64,000 nt of DNA from UBA668 sp041918155 (lineage in GTDB: Bacteria > Actinomycetota > Acidimicrobiia > Acidimicrobiales > Ilumatobacteraceae): the NCBI GenBank assembly GCA_041918155.1, contig JAYRWH010000017.1, positions 1-64,000 on the forward strand, read 5' to 3'. Position 1 is the first letter of the stretch. Every line of letters begins with the position of its first letter. Made by a program: the position numbers and the translations under genes. A model generated the notes under the pieces. That model worked only from the letters and a program-made list of their open reading frames with translations. It did not search any database and was not told the origin of the DNA. This document shows positions 16,146 through 25,827 of the stretch, piece after piece.

Positions 16146-17507
16146 GTGGGCCGCCGCCTCACCCATGTGCGCCGCACCCTGCGGGTGTGGCGGCTGACGG
16201 CCCGCAACGGGCTGCGCTTCGTCGCCCACCGCGGCCGGCGCACGTTCGCCCGCAACGTGCGCAAGGCCGAACTCGACAGCCGCTTCGCGATCCGCACGTC
16301 CGAGGATGTCGCCCGCCAGCTCGGCAACATGAAGGGCGCGCTGATGAAGTTCGGGCAGCTCCTGAGCTTCGTCGTCGAGGCCCTCCCCGACGAGGCCCAG
16401 AAGGCGCTGTCGTCGCTGCAGGCCGACGCCCCGCCCATGGCCCCCTCGGCTGCCGCGGCCGTGGTGCGCGCGGAGCTGGGCGCCGACCCCGAGGACGTGT
16501 TCCTCGACTGGCAGGCCCTGCCCGTGGCCGCCGCGAGCATCGGCCAGGTGCACCGGGCCGTCACCCACGACGGCCGCCGCGTGGCCGTCAAGGTGCAGTA
16601 CCCAGGTGTCGGCGATGCGATCGAGACCGACCTCAGCAACACCGAGGGCCTGTACCGGCTGGCAGGGGCGTTCGCTCTGAAGGGGCTGGACCACAAGGCC
16701 CTCGTCGACGAGTTGCGCGACCGCATGCGTGAGGAACTCGATTACCGAGGCGAGGCCGCCAACCAGCGTGAGTTCGCCGGCCACTTCGCCGGCCACCCCT
16801 TCGTCACGATCCCCGAGGTCGACACGGCGACGAGCACCGAACGCGTGCTCACCAGCGAGTGGGTCGACGGCATCGGCTTCGCCGAGTTCCTCGAGTCGGC
16901 CTCAGCGGCGGCACGCGAGCGCTCCGGCGAGAGCATCTGGCGCTTCGTGCAGTACAGCGTCAACCACCTGCGCACGTTCAACGGCGACCCGCACCCGGGG
17001 AACTACCGCTTCGCCGCCGACGGATCGGTGACATTCCTCGACTTCGGGCTCGTGAAGCGCTGGGCGCCCGGTGCCTGGGAACAGCTGCAGCCCAGCCTGG
17101 AGGCGATCATCGTCCACCGCGACCCTGAGCGACTCGTGCTCGCGATGGAGGTCGTGGGCTTCCTGCAACCTGGCCACGGCCTGCCCGCCGACCAGGTGTA
17201 CGACTACGTCAGCACCCCCTATCTCCCGTACCTCACGGACCGCTTCGAGTTCACCCGCGACTTCGTGAAGGACGCACTGGCGACGATCATCGACGTGCGT
17301 GGCCCGCACGCCGATGTGATCGCCCGGCTCAACATGCCGACCAGCTTCGTGATCCTCGACCGCGTGGTGTGGGGCGTGAACGCGATCCTCGGCAAGCTCG
17401 GAGTGGAGGCGCCGTGGCGGGCGATGCTGCTGGAGTACGTGGACGGCGGGCCACCCGCGACCCCACTCGGCGCGGCCGAGCGCCGTTGGCGGATGCGAAC
17501 GGAGTGA
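16146..17507 (+). CDS. ABC1/AarF/UbiB-family atypical kinase
   Basis: This 453-residue protein has the UbiB/ABC1 signature elements: the KxGQ motif (MKFGQLLS, about residue 59), an Ala-rich nucleotide loop (AAASIGQVHRA), the Lys of VAVKVQYPG, the catalytic-loop equivalent GDPHPGN and the metal-binding FLDFG. These proteins are atypical ATPases/kinases tied to isoprenoid-lipid metabolism; the substrate in actinobacteria is not established. No C-terminal transmembrane pair is obvious. It starts with GTG 9 bases after the DksA-like gene and probably shares its transcript. Confidence 0.9.
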   Translation: MGRRLTHVRRTLRVWRLTARNGLRFVAHRGRRTFARNVRKAELDSRFAIRTSEDVARQLGNMKGALMKFGQLLSFVVEALPDEAQKALSSLQADAPPMAPSAAAAVVRAELGADPEDVFLDWQALPVAAASIGQVHRAVTHDGRRVAVKVQYPGVGDAIETDLSNTEGLYRLAGAFALKGLDHKALVDELRDRMREELDYRGEAANQREFAGHFAGHPFVTIPEVDTATSTERVLTSEWVDGIGFAEFLESASAAARERSGESIWRFVQYSVNHLRTFNGDPHPGNYRFAADGSVTFLDFGLVKRWAPGAWEQLQPSLEAIIVHRDPERLVLAMEVVGFLQPGHGLPADQVYDYVSTPYLPYLTDRFEFTRDFVKDALATIIDVRGPHADVIARLNMPTSFVILDRVVWGVNAILGKLGVEAPWRAMLLEYVDGGPPATPLGAAERRWRMRTE

Positions 17508-17521
17508 CCGCGCGCCGTGGC

Positions 17522-17527
17522 TAGTCT
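17522..17527 (+). promoter_or_regulatory. -10 box TAGTCT (leaderless)
   Basis: TAGTCT ends 6 bases before GTG 17534, with no Shine-Dalgarno sequence in between. Confidence 0.45.
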
Positions 17528-17533
17528 CGCCCC

Positions 17534-18001
17534 GTGTACGGGATCGAGGACACGTCGCGCCGCTTCGGCCAGTACCGGTGGGCCGAGCTGCAACTGTTCG
17601 AGCTGCTCGGCGGCTGGGCCACCTCGGCCGCGGATGCACAGGTCGTGGCGATGCTGGCCGCCCACTGCCATCACCATGCCTGGCACGCCGACGTGTTCGC
17701 CGGGCGCACACCCGCCGTCGCGGGGCTGGAAGCCGCTGCGGAACCGGCGCCCCTCCCCGAACTGGTACCGATGCTCGACGCGGCGCGGGGCGCCGACGGC
17801 ACAGCGGCCCGCCTGCGAGCGGTGTACCAGAACGTGCTGCCCGCCCTCGCCGCCGAATACGAGCGCCACCTGTTGGTCACCGACCCGCGCATCGACGGCC
17901 CGACGGTGAGGGCACTCACGCTGGCACTGCACGACCTGGCCGACGACCGCAGCGAGGGAGAAGAGATGCTCGAGCGCCTCAGCGGCGCTGCAGCTTGCTG
18001 A
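17534..18001 (+). CDS. Unrecognised helical protein
   Basis: I do not recognise this 155-residue protein. It is almost entirely helical by eye, with a His-rich patch (AAHCHHHAWHADVF, about residues 43-56) preceded by Glu-containing helices (WAELQLFELLGGW). Such spacing would suit a ferritin-like four-helix metal site, but this is speculation. There is no signal peptide. It lies 26 bases after the ABC1 kinase gene, but a -10 box places its own promoter directly before GTG 17534. Its last 23 bases overlap the convergent Bax-inhibitor-1 gene. Confidence 0.6.
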   Translation: MYGIEDTSRRFGQYRWAELQLFELLGGWATSAADAQVVAMLAAHCHHHAWHADVFAGRTPAVAGLEAAAEPAPLPELVPMLDAARGADGTAARLRAVYQNVLPALAAEYERHLLVTDPRIDGPTVRALTLALHDLADDRSEGEEMLERLSGAAAC

Positions 18002-18800
18002 GCAGTCGCAGGATCTCGAGGTACAGCCAGATGATCGTGGCGAGCAGGCCGAAGGCGGCGTACCACTCCATGCCTTTGGGCCAGCCAGCAGCGGCGCCCT
18101 TCTCGATGAGGTCGAAGTCGACGGCGAGCATCATCGCCGCCAGGCCGGCCGCGAACAGGCTGAACCCGATTCCGAGCAGGCTCGGCGAGTTGATGAAACT
18201 CACCGAGTGCGACCCTGCCACCAGGGCGAACACGAACGACACCATGTAGAAAAGCATCAGGCCGACGGTGGCGCCGACGACAATGCGGCGGAAGCGATCG
18301 GTGACCTTGATGATGCGCGAGCGGTAGAGGAACAACATCACCGCGAACACGGCGAGCGTGGCGCCCACAGCCTGGATGACGATGCCGTTGTACGCCGCGT
18401 CGTACATGCGCGAGATGACGCCGAGGAAGAAGCCCTGGGCGAGCGCGTACACCGGCGCCAGCACGGGTGCCCAGTTGGGCTTGAAGCGCAAGGTGATCGC
18501 GCAGCCGAATCCGACCACCATGAAGCCGATCGCCGCCACCGACACCCCATTGAAGTTGGCCGTGGTGGTGGGCGCTGCGACCCAGCCGGCAACTGCCGTG
18601 GAGAGCAACAGCACGAGCAGCACGCCCGTCGCCGTTGCCGTGCCGGCGACCGTCATCACCTTCGGACGCCACGAGCTGATCGGGCCGTCGGTGATGGGAA
18701 GGGTGGCGATCGGGGTGCTGCGCGAGGCCGGATCGGGAGCACCCCAGCCGGCGCGAGCCGCTTCCGTGGCAGCTTTCTCGTTCATCAGCGGGTTCGACAT
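17979..18800 (-). CDS. Bax inhibitor-1/YccA family membrane protein
   Basis: The 273-residue protein has about seven transmembrane helices, the first at roughly residues 50-72 (VMTVAGTATATGVLLVLLLS). The family pattern is visible in NFNGVSVAAIGFMVVGFG, YALAQGFFLGVISRMYDAAYNG and the C-terminal WYAAFGLLATIIWLYLEILRLL. The hydrophilic N-terminal 45 residues are longer than in E. coli YccA and typical of actinobacterial members. Bacterial members act as pH-sensitive calcium leak channels or bind membrane proteases. ATG 18800 is chosen over an upstream in-frame ATG because a -10 box ends 7 bases before it. Confidence 0.9.
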   Translation of the reverse strand: MSNPLMNEKAATEAARAGWGAPDPASRSTPIATLPITDGPISSWRPKVMTVAGTATATGVLLVLLLSTAVAGWVAAPTTTANFNGVSVAAIGFMVVGFGCAITLRFKPNWAPVLAPVYALAQGFFLGVISRMYDAAYNGIVIQAVGATLAVFAVMLFLYRSRIIKVTDRFRRIVVGATVGLMLFYMVSFVFALVAGSHSVSFINSPSLLGIGFSLFAAGLAAMMLAVDFDLIEKGAAAGWPKGMEWYAAFGLLATIIWLYLEILRLLSKLQRR

Positions 18801-18807
18801 GCTGGTC

Positions 18808-18813
18808 ACGCTA
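18808..18813 (-). promoter_or_regulatory. -10 box TAGCGT of the Bax-inhibitor-1 gene (leaderless)
   Basis: On the minus strand TAGCGT ends 7 bases before ATG 18800, and no ribosome-binding site is present between. Confidence 0.5.
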
Positions 18814-18952
18814 CCTCGGGCCCTGGTGATCCCGAAGACCTTGCTTGTGAATGTGTGCACGCGAGTGGAGGGGCTTGACCGGGTGGGTATCGTGACCGAA
18901 TCGTCGGGTAGGTCACCTGGCTCGCACGCCGTTCACTTCGGGGAGTTATTTC

Positions 18953-19888
<936 letters not shown>

Positions 19889-19916
19889 ACCGCCACCGGC
19901 GACTGGATCGGTCGAC

Positions 19917-22640
19917 GTGCGCATCGTCGGTCGTGATCGCGAGACGATCTGGCTCACGGAACTGATCGCGGCAGCATCGTCGCGCTCCGCCGTCGTCACC
20001 ATCGATGCGGCTGCTGGTGTGGGCAAATCCGCCCTAATGGCACTCTCCGGCGAACTTGCTGAGCAGGCCGGAGCGCGCGTGGTGCGGTGTCAGCCGAGCG
20101 CAGCCGAAGCCCATTACGCCTACGCCGCGCTCGGCGACATCATGAGCACGATCGACGACCTCGCAGCCGTCGAGGAGGTACCGCGGCGCGCGCTGGAACG
20201 TGCGCTGCTGCGCGCCGAGGGCTCCACGGATGAACCACTCGACGCTCGGGCGGTCGGGTTGGGCTGTGCCGCTGTGTGGCGGGAGCTGGCGAGGGAGCGG
20301 CCCCTCGTGATCCTGATCGACGACGTGCACTGGCTCGACGCGGCGTCGGCCGAAGCGCTCGCGTTCGGCGTCCGCCGGTTACCGCCGACCGGAGTCGTCG
20401 TCGTCGGGGCACGCCGCACCGCAGAACCCGGGCCCTCCTTGCCCGGCGACACCCACACTCTCGAACCGCTCACGGCGACGGCCATGACGGCATTGCTCAA
20501 TGAGTACGTCGCGCACGGCGAGCGCCACCTCACCGGGCGAGAGCTGCGCGGGATCGTCGAGGCCGCGGGCGGCAATCCGCTGTTCGCGCTCGAACTGGTG
20601 CGCCATGCCGCCCGCCATCCTTCCATCACCGGTACCCGCCCCGCTGTGCCGGCTTCGCTGGAGGCGCTGATCGCCGATCGCTTCGACAATGCCTCCGCCG
20701 AGGTCGTGGAGGCGCTCGCGCTCGCTGCCATGCTGGCGCGGCCGACGATGGAGGCGGTGCGCCAGTTGGCGATCTCCGGCGAGATCGAACGGGCCGAGCG
20801 CGACGGGCTCGTCGAGACCGGCACGGGCCGCGTCGTGTTCGCTCATCCCCTGTTCGCGGCGGTGGTGCAGCAACGAACCCCCGCGACTGGCCGACGCCGG
20901 CTGCACCAACGCATCGCGACGGCGATCACCGATCCCGAACAGCAGCTCCGCCATGCCGCCTTCGCCGCGGAACAGCCGGACGCGGCGCTGGCGGCGCGTC
21001 TCGCGGCACAGGCGGCGGCATTGGAGGGCCGCGGCGCCGGCGAACAGGCCGCCGAGCTGGCCGAGTTCGCCGCCCGGCTCAGCCCGCTCGACGACCCGGC
21101 CCGGCATGACCGGTATGTCGATGCCGCACGACTCGCCTTCCAGCGCGGCGAAGCCGACCTCGCCTCACAGCTGCTGGACGACATCGACGGGGCCGCGGCA
21201 CCCGCCGCATGCAAGGTGCGCGAACTGCTGGTGCGGGCGAAGGTGGAGTTCTCCCTCGGCAGCGCCGACGCAGCCCGCCGCCGTGCACTCCAGGCGCTGA
21301 CCCACTGCACCAACGACGACGAGCGGGTGGAGGTGCACTCGATCCTCGCCCGCGTGTCGTACGACGACTTCGACGAGAGCACCCGCCAGGCGACGATCGC
21401 GATGGAGCTGGCCGAACACTGCCATCTCCAGCCCGGCGTGCTCGCCAACGTGCTCGCCGCCCGGGCCGGAGAGGCCTTCATGGCCGGCCATGGCCTTGAT
21501 CGCGCCATGTTCGAGCGGGCCATCGCCCTAGAACGCGACACCGTCCAGTTCTCCGCCAACTCCGCCTACTCGTCGTACGCGGTGCTGCTGAAGATGGCGG
21601 ACGACTTCGACGAGTCCCGCTCGATGCTGCTGTCCGTGCTGCGCAACAACGACGACGAGGGCGCACTCCCGTTCGTGCTCTCCCACCTGCCACAACTCGA
21701 GTTGTGGACCGGCAACTGGGATGCGGCCGAGGAGTACGCACAGCGGCACCTCGAGGCGGCCCTGCGCACCGGGCAGCACGACCAGGCAGTGCAGGCACGT
21801 ATCAACCTTGCGCTCATCGATATCCACCGCGGCGACGTCACCGAGGCGGCCGTGATGGCCGAGGAAGTCCGCAGCACCGGCCACGATGCCGGCGACGCCT
21901 GGACCGAACGCAACGGCCTCGGCTTGCTCGGGCTGGTGGCCATGGCCGAGGGCAACGCGCCGCGGGCCGTCGAACTGCTCCAGCGGTGGCACGACCTTGC
22001 CGAGCAGATGGCCCTGCGCGACCCGGGGTACTGCCGGATGCAGGGCGATCTCGTCGAGGCATTGGTGGCCACCGGACGGCTGCACGAGGCCGGGCAGTAC
22101 GCCGAGTTCATGCAGGCGAATGCCACACGCTTGACCCGCCTGACGTTGCTGGCCGGCGCGGCCCGGGCGAGGGCGCTGGTGGCCGCTTCGCAGGGCGATC
22201 GCGATCTCGCCGTCTCACTGGCCACGACCGCCGTCGACGGCTTCGCCGCCACACCGATGGTCGTCGAGCAGGCGCGTTCCCTGCTCACGCTCGGGCAGAT
22301 CCACCGCCGGTTCAAGGAGAAGGCCGCGGCGCGTACCGCGCTCGAACAGGCGCTGACGGTGTTCGACCGCTTGGGGGCCGAGCGACTGGCGGAGCGCACC
22401 CGCCAGGACCTGGCCCGGCTCGGGCTGCGCACCAGCCATGCGACCGCGTTGACCGAGACCGAGCTGCGCGTCGCCCGTCTCGCGGCGACGGGCCGCACCG
22501 TGCGGCAGGTGGGTAACGAGTTGTTCATCAGCCCGAAGACCGTGGAAGCCAACCTCACGCGCGTGTACCGCAAGCTGGGGTTGAGCGGCCGCGCCGAGTT
22601 GGCCACCTGGGCAGCCACCGTGGACGGCCGCAACGACTGA
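19917..22640 (+). CDS. LuxR-family ATPase regulator (LAL/MalT-like)
   Basis: This 907-residue protein is a large ATP-binding LuxR regulator. The N-terminal ATPase has a P-loop AAAGVGKSAL (31-40), with Ala in place of the first Gly of the usual motif, and Walker B (LVILIDDVHWLD, about 122-133). The middle (about 400-840) is built of TPR-like helical hairpins. The C-terminus (about 843-905) is a LuxR helix-turn-helix (LTETELRVARLAATGRTVRQ, then ELFISPKTVEANLTRVYRKL). Such proteins sense a ligand or partner and activate transcription. Start GTG 19917 lies 28 bases after the sigma factor gene. The four lipoprotein genes that follow are candidate targets (inference). Confidence 0.9.
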   Translation: MRIVGRDRETIWLTELIAAASSRSAVVTIDAAAGVGKSALMALSGELAEQAGARVVRCQPSAAEAHYAYAALGDIMSTIDDLAAVEEVPRRALERALLRAEGSTDEPLDARAVGLGCAAVWRELARERPLVILIDDVHWLDAASAEALAFGVRRLPPTGVVVVGARRTAEPGPSLPGDTHTLEPLTATAMTALLNEYVAHGERHLTGRELRGIVEAAGGNPLFALELVRHAARHPSITGTRPAVPASLEALIADRFDNASAEVVEALALAAMLARPTMEAVRQLAISGEIERAERDGLVETGTGRVVFAHPLFAAVVQQRTPATGRRRLHQRIATAITDPEQQLRHAAFAAEQPDAALAARLAAQAAALEGRGAGEQAAELAEFAARLSPLDDPARHDRYVDAARLAFQRGEADLASQLLDDIDGAAAPAACKVRELLVRAKVEFSLGSADAARRRALQALTHCTNDDERVEVHSILARVSYDDFDESTRQATIAMELAEHCHLQPGVLANVLAARAGEAFMAGHGLDRAMFERAIALERDTVQFSANSAYSSYAVLLKMADDFDESRSMLLSVLRNNDDEGALPFVLSHLPQLELWTGNWDAAEEYAQRHLEAALRTGQHDQAVQARINLALIDIHRGDVTEAAVMAEEVRSTGHDAGDAWTERNGLGLLGLVAMAEGNAPRAVELLQRWHDLAEQMALRDPGYCRMQGDLVEALVATGRLHEAGQYAEFMQANATRLTRLTLLAGAARARALVAASQGDRDLAVSLATTAVDGFAATPMVVEQARSLLTLGQIHRRFKEKAAARTALEQALTVFDRLGAERLAERTRQDLARLGLRTSHATALTETELRVARLAATGRTVRQVGNELFISPKTVEANLTRVYRKLGLSGRAELATWAATVDGRND

Positions 22641-22711
22641 CGGCGGCAGCCGGTCGACAGCGAGGGGTGCGAACGAGGGGATCCCCCGATTCGTTCGCGC
22701 GCTCGTTTTCG

Positions 22712-22717
22712 TACCGT
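22712..22717 (+). promoter_or_regulatory. -10-like box TACCGT upstream of the lipoprotein run
   Basis: TACCGT ends 6 bases before GTG 22724 and 100 bases before the OmpA-like lipoprotein start. It may drive the four lipoprotein genes, with either a 94-base leader or a short leaderless frame in front. Confidence 0.35.
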
Positions 22718-22723
22718 CGCCAC

Positions 22724-22936
22724 GTGAGCAGTTCGGATCGTCCCGAGCCGGACACCCGGCACGCCTGGGTCGATCCGTTCGCCCTCAACGAATTGCCCAC
22801 CTCTCGAAAGCAGCACCGTGACTCCGACCAACGCCCACTCCCGACGAACCGTGCGAATCGGCCTCGTGTCACTCACCGTCGCCACTTGCCTGGCGCTCGC
22901 CGCCTGCTCCGGTGGTGGCGACAGCGACACCGCTGA
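22724..22936 (+). CDS. Possible leaderless upstream ORF (70 codons)
   Basis: A frame starting at GTG 22724, 6 bases after TACCGT, runs to 22936 and overlaps the first 119 bases of the OmpA-like lipoprotein gene in another frame. The first 31 codons look ordinary in composition; the overlapping part is Arg-rich and looks like a shadow. It could be a regulatory upstream frame or mere chance. Confidence 0.2.
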   Translation: MSSSDRPEPDTRHAWVDPFALNELPTSRKQHRDSDQRPLPTNRANRPRVTHRRHLPGARRLLRWWRQRHR

Positions 22937-23648
22937 GTCCGAGCCGACTCCCACCACAGCGGTGTCGGCCGCGACGACTCCGCCGTCCTCTACCCCCGAT
23001 TCGTCCGCCAGCACGACAGCAGCCAATGTCACCGCACCCGGGGCGGTCGATGAATTGGACGACCTGGACGAGGACGGTGAGTTCGACCCGCGTTGTGGAA
23101 CGGCCGATCTCGGCGGCGGACTGATCGTCGAGACCCTCTGCTCCGCGACCTTGGCACCGACGCCGGAGGAGGGAGTGATCCCTCTGCCGAACTCGCTACT
23201 CACCCTGCCGTCACCGCCGCGTTGGGAAGACCTCGCCGGCGTCGATGCGGTGGTGAAGGTCGCCACCCGCCTCGGCGGCGGCCGCGTGGTGATCTACGTG
23301 CTCGGCAGCGACACCCTGTTCGACAGCGGTCGGGCGACCATCCGCTCGACGGCGCAGCCCCCACTCGAGGCGATCGTCGCGTCGATCGCTGCCCGGTTCC
23401 CCGGTCAGCCGATCACCGTGCGCGGGGCCGCCGATTCCGTCGGCGCACCGGCAGCCAACCAGACACTGTCCGAGCAACGCGCAACCGCTGTTGTGCAACA
23501 GCTCATCGCACTCGGTCTGCCGGCGGGTGCGATCACCTCGCTGGGCCTGGGCGAGACCGTGCCGGTTGCGGCAGAGACGAATCCCGATGGTTCGGTCAGC
23601 CCGATCGGCCAGCAGGTCAACCGCCGCGTCGAGATCGTCGTCGGCTGA
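22818..23648 (+). CDS. Lipoprotein with C-terminal OmpA-like peptidoglycan-binding domain
   Basis: The 276-residue protein has a lipoprotein signal (TCLALAACSGGG, Cys at about 33), a Ser/Thr-rich linker and an OmpA-type domain at about residues 150-276. In it DTLFDSGRATIRSTAQPPLEAI, QPITVRGAADSVGAP, LSEQRATAVVQQL and NRRVEIVVG follow the family order. Here the usual TD of the diaminopimelate-binding loop (GHTDxxG) reads AADSVG, so the Asp is kept but the preceding residue is changed. In a monoderm it would bind peptidoglycan from the outer face of the membrane. GTG 22818 is chosen for the signal peptide; no strong ribosome-binding site is seen. Confidence 0.82.
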   Translation: MTPTNAHSRRTVRIGLVSLTVATCLALAACSGGGDSDTAESEPTPTTAVSAATTPPSSTPDSSASTTAANVTAPGAVDELDDLDEDGEFDPRCGTADLGGGLIVETLCSATLAPTPEEGVIPLPNSLLTLPSPPRWEDLAGVDAVVKVATRLGGGRVVIYVLGSDTLFDSGRATIRSTAQPPLEAIVASIAARFPGQPITVRGAADSVGAPAANQTLSEQRATAVVQQLIALGLPAGAITSLGLGETVPVAAETNPDGSVSPIGQQVNRRVEIVVG

Positions 23649-23675
23649 ACCCCCAATCGAACAAGGAGAATCAAC

Positions 23676-24233
23676 ATGACCACCCACTCACACCGATATG
23701 GCCTCGCCACTACGGCCCTGGTGATCGGCCTGCTGGCGGCCGCCTGCGGCAACGACTCGACGGCCACGGCACCGACCAAGCCACCGACCGGCAACGGCAC
23801 GGCGAACACACCGGCATCTGCCGCTGAGGGGGACCCGTGCGCCACCGTACCGTCACTGGACACGATCACCGCACAGCTCGGCGAACCCATCACCGGCGTG
23901 CGGAAGCTGGAGCGAGGGCCGGGCACGGACCTGTGCGAGGCCGCCGGCGACGGAGTTGCCAACGCCCAGTTCACGCGGGTGACGCCCAGCTCGCGCGAAG
24001 ACGTCGTCCGCATCGCCACCGGGCTCGGATACACCCCGGCCGATCTCGGTGATCCCGCCCTTCCCGGCGCGATCACCTATGCCGGCGCGGTCAGCGTCTT
24101 CGTCGACGATGTCGAGTACACGGTGCAGGCGATGGCGATGGACACCGCCGGCGACCCGAACTCGTCGATTGCCGCACAGCGATCAGCGGCGCTGCTCGTC
24201 CTCTGGCTGCAGAACCTGGGGGTCACGCTGTGA
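23676..24233 (+). CDS. Secreted lipoprotein of unknown function
   Basis: I do not recognise this 185-residue protein. It has a lipoprotein signal (IGLLAAACGND, Cys at about 25), a Thr/Pro linker, and a folded part from about residue 52 with two Cys (DPCATV and DLCEAA) that could form a disulfide. This layout resembles actinobacterial DUF3558-type lipoproteins, but the match is weak. A strong Shine-Dalgarno sequence (AAGGAG at 23663-23668) lies 7 bases before the ATG. Its stop overlaps the next GTG start by 4 bases, so the two are co-translated. Confidence 0.75.
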   Translation: MTTHSHRYGLATTALVIGLLAAACGNDSTATAPTKPPTGNGTANTPASAAEGDPCATVPSLDTITAQLGEPITGVRKLERGPGTDLCEAAGDGVANAQFTRVTPSSREDVVRIATGLGYTPADLGDPALPGAITYAGAVSVFVDDVEYTVQAMAMDTAGDPNSSIAAQRSAALLVLWLQNLGVTL

Positions 24234-24742
24234 GCACTCGTACGACCTTCCTCGCCCTGGTATCGGTCGCGGCACTGGCCGGCATGGCAGCCACCGGCTG
24301 CTCGTCCAGCAGTTCCGGTGCTTCGGCGCCGTCCACCACCACGGCCGTGTCGACCTCGTCCTCCACGGCGACGACGATGACGACGGTCCCCATGACGGTT
24401 GCCACCGTCGCTCCGGCGCCGCCGGCGCCGGCCACCAGCAAGCCGCGGCCCACGACTCCAGCCCCCACCGGACCGCAGCTCACCAACGTGGCCCTCAGTG
24501 GCTACCCGGGAGGTATCACCTGCACGCCGGGTGATGTGCTCACCATCACGCTCATGTTCACGGCGACGAACGCAGCCGGCGTGCTCATCTGGAGCAGCAC
24601 CGACGGCACCATCGGCCAGTTCCCTGCCGAATTCGGCCAGGCGGACGTGCCGTACACGTGCAGCGGCATGCAGACGCTGTTCACCCTCTACCCAGTGGCC
24701 GAGGGCGGGGCGCTCGGTACCCCGGTGGACCTCAATGTCTAG
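24230..24742 (+). CDS. Secreted lipoprotein, paralogue of the next gene
   Basis: This 170-residue lipoprotein (ATGCSSSSS, Cys at about 24) has a long Ser/Thr/Pro linker and a C-terminal domain of about 85 residues. That domain shares a pattern with the next gene: LTNVALSGYPGG, a Cys pair, LYPVAEGGALGTP and a terminal NV. The function is unknown; the conserved Cys pair suggests a small disulfide-bonded extracellular beta domain. It overlaps its neighbours by 4 bases upstream and 8 bases downstream, so the run is one operon. Confidence 0.75.
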   Translation: MSTRTTFLALVSVAALAGMAATGCSSSSSGASAPSTTTAVSTSSSTATTMTTVPMTVATVAPAPPAPATSKPRPTTPAPTGPQLTNVALSGYPGGITCTPGDVLTITLMFTATNAAGVLIWSSTDGTIGQFPAEFGQADVPYTCSGMQTLFTLYPVAEGGALGTPVDLNV

Positions 24743-25304
24743 GACGGTAGGTGGCGCCCGCTGGGCGCTCATGGTCGTGCTGGTGGCCACGACGATGAGC
24801 TGTTCCTCCGACCCATTGGGAACGAGTCCATCATCGGTGGCCGCCAGCACCTCGACAACCGCGAGCACACCGCCGAGCACGACCGGGATCTCGGTGGTCG
24901 GCACCCCGACAACACTCGGCGGTGCACGACCGGGGAGGCCGGGTGGGTCGACCACGACGGTGGGCCCCGTCGTGACGACGGTCGCGCCCACGAGCACGAC
25001 GCCTGCGCCACCACCGCCCACCGTGGCGACGGGGCCACGGATGCTGAACGTCCAGCTCTCCAGCCATCCCAACGGCGGTGCGTGCCCCGTTGTGGGCGTC
25101 TTCGTCGCGATCCGGTTCACAGTCCAGTCGGCGGACACCTACTTGGTGCTCGTCCGCAATGCAGCCGGCGACTTCCTCGCCAGCCTCCCACCGAACACCT
25201 GGTTCACCACACCACACCTGTGCTCCGACATGCCCGTGCTCTACCGGTTCTACCCTGTCGCCGCCGATGGCACCCTCGGCCCGCCGTGGAACTACAACGT
25301 GTGA
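24735..25304 (+). CDS. Secreted lipoprotein, paralogue of the previous gene
   Basis: This 189-residue protein has a lipoprotein signal (VVLVATTMSCSS, Cys at about 23), a long Thr/Ser/Pro/Gly linker and a C-terminal domain matching that of the gene before it: MLNVQLSSHPNGGAC, a second Cys (HLCSD), FYPVAADGTLGPP and a terminal NV. ATG 24735 is chosen because it begins a proper signal peptide; it overlaps the upstream stop by 8 bases. The function is unknown. A tandem duplication best explains the pair. Confidence 0.75.
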   Translation: MSRTVGGARWALMVVLVATTMSCSSDPLGTSPSSVAASTSTTASTPPSTTGISVVGTPTTLGGARPGRPGGSTTTVGPVVTTVAPTSTTPAPPPPTVATGPRMLNVQLSSHPNGGACPVVGVFVAIRFTVQSADTYLVLVRNAAGDFLASLPPNTWFTTPHLCSDMPVLYRFYPVAADGTLGPPWNYNV

Positions 25305-25339
25305 CACTTCGCGCGGCAGTGGGGGACCGAATACCGCGG

Positions 25340-25345
25340 TAGTTT
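25340..25345 (+). promoter_or_regulatory. -10 box TAGTTT (leaderless)
   Basis: TAGTTT ends 7 bases before ATG 25353, with no Shine-Dalgarno sequence. Confidence 0.5.
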
Positions 25346-25352
25346 GCGCTGA

Positions 25353-25826
25353 ATGGAACTGATCGATCTCGTCCCCAACTCGATGTCGTTCCGCGTCATC
25401 ACGACGCTCGACATCCGCGACGAAGCCGAGATCCCCTCCAACTTCACCGGGCGGGTGCGCTACCACGAGAAGAACGCGATCACCTACGTCGCCTGGTACA
25501 AGGACGGCGAGTTGCACAACCCGGGCCGCAACTACCCCGCCTATCGCCGCTTCCGCGGCGACGGCCGCCTGAAGTACGAGCTGTTCTACACCCACGGGTT
25601 GCTGCACGACCCGGGCGCCAACACCGCCGCTGTCCGCGGCTACTTCGCCGACGGGCGGGTGCACTACGAGGAGCGTTATTGGGCGGGCAAGCGCCGCGAC
25701 GGCAAGGACGGCACGCCGGCCATTCGCAAGTGGCGCCAAGACGGCACCCTGCGCCACGAACTGCACTACCGCGACGGCCGCCGCCTACGCGACGACGAAG
25801 TGTCGATGGTGCGCCGCACCCGCTGA
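25353..25826 (+). CDS. MORN-like repeat protein of unknown function
   Basis: The 157-residue protein is built of about four repeats of roughly 30 residues. Their shared pattern is a Tyr/Arg-rich strand, a DG turn and YE or HE, as in WYKDGELHNP, FRGDGRLKYELFY, FADGRVHYEERYW and WRQDGTLRHELHY. This resembles MORN or YwqK-type beta repeats. There is no signal peptide or membrane helix. Function and partners are unknown. It converges with the following minus-strand esterase gene, with 1 base between the two stops. Confidence 0.7.
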   Translation: MELIDLVPNSMSFRVITTLDIRDEAEIPSNFTGRVRYHEKNAITYVAWYKDGELHNPGRNYPAYRRFRGDGRLKYELFYTHGLLHDPGANTAAVRGYFADGRVHYEERYWAGKRRDGKDGTPAIRKWRQDGTLRHELHYRDGRRLRDDEVSMVRRTR

Positions 25827-25827
25827 G

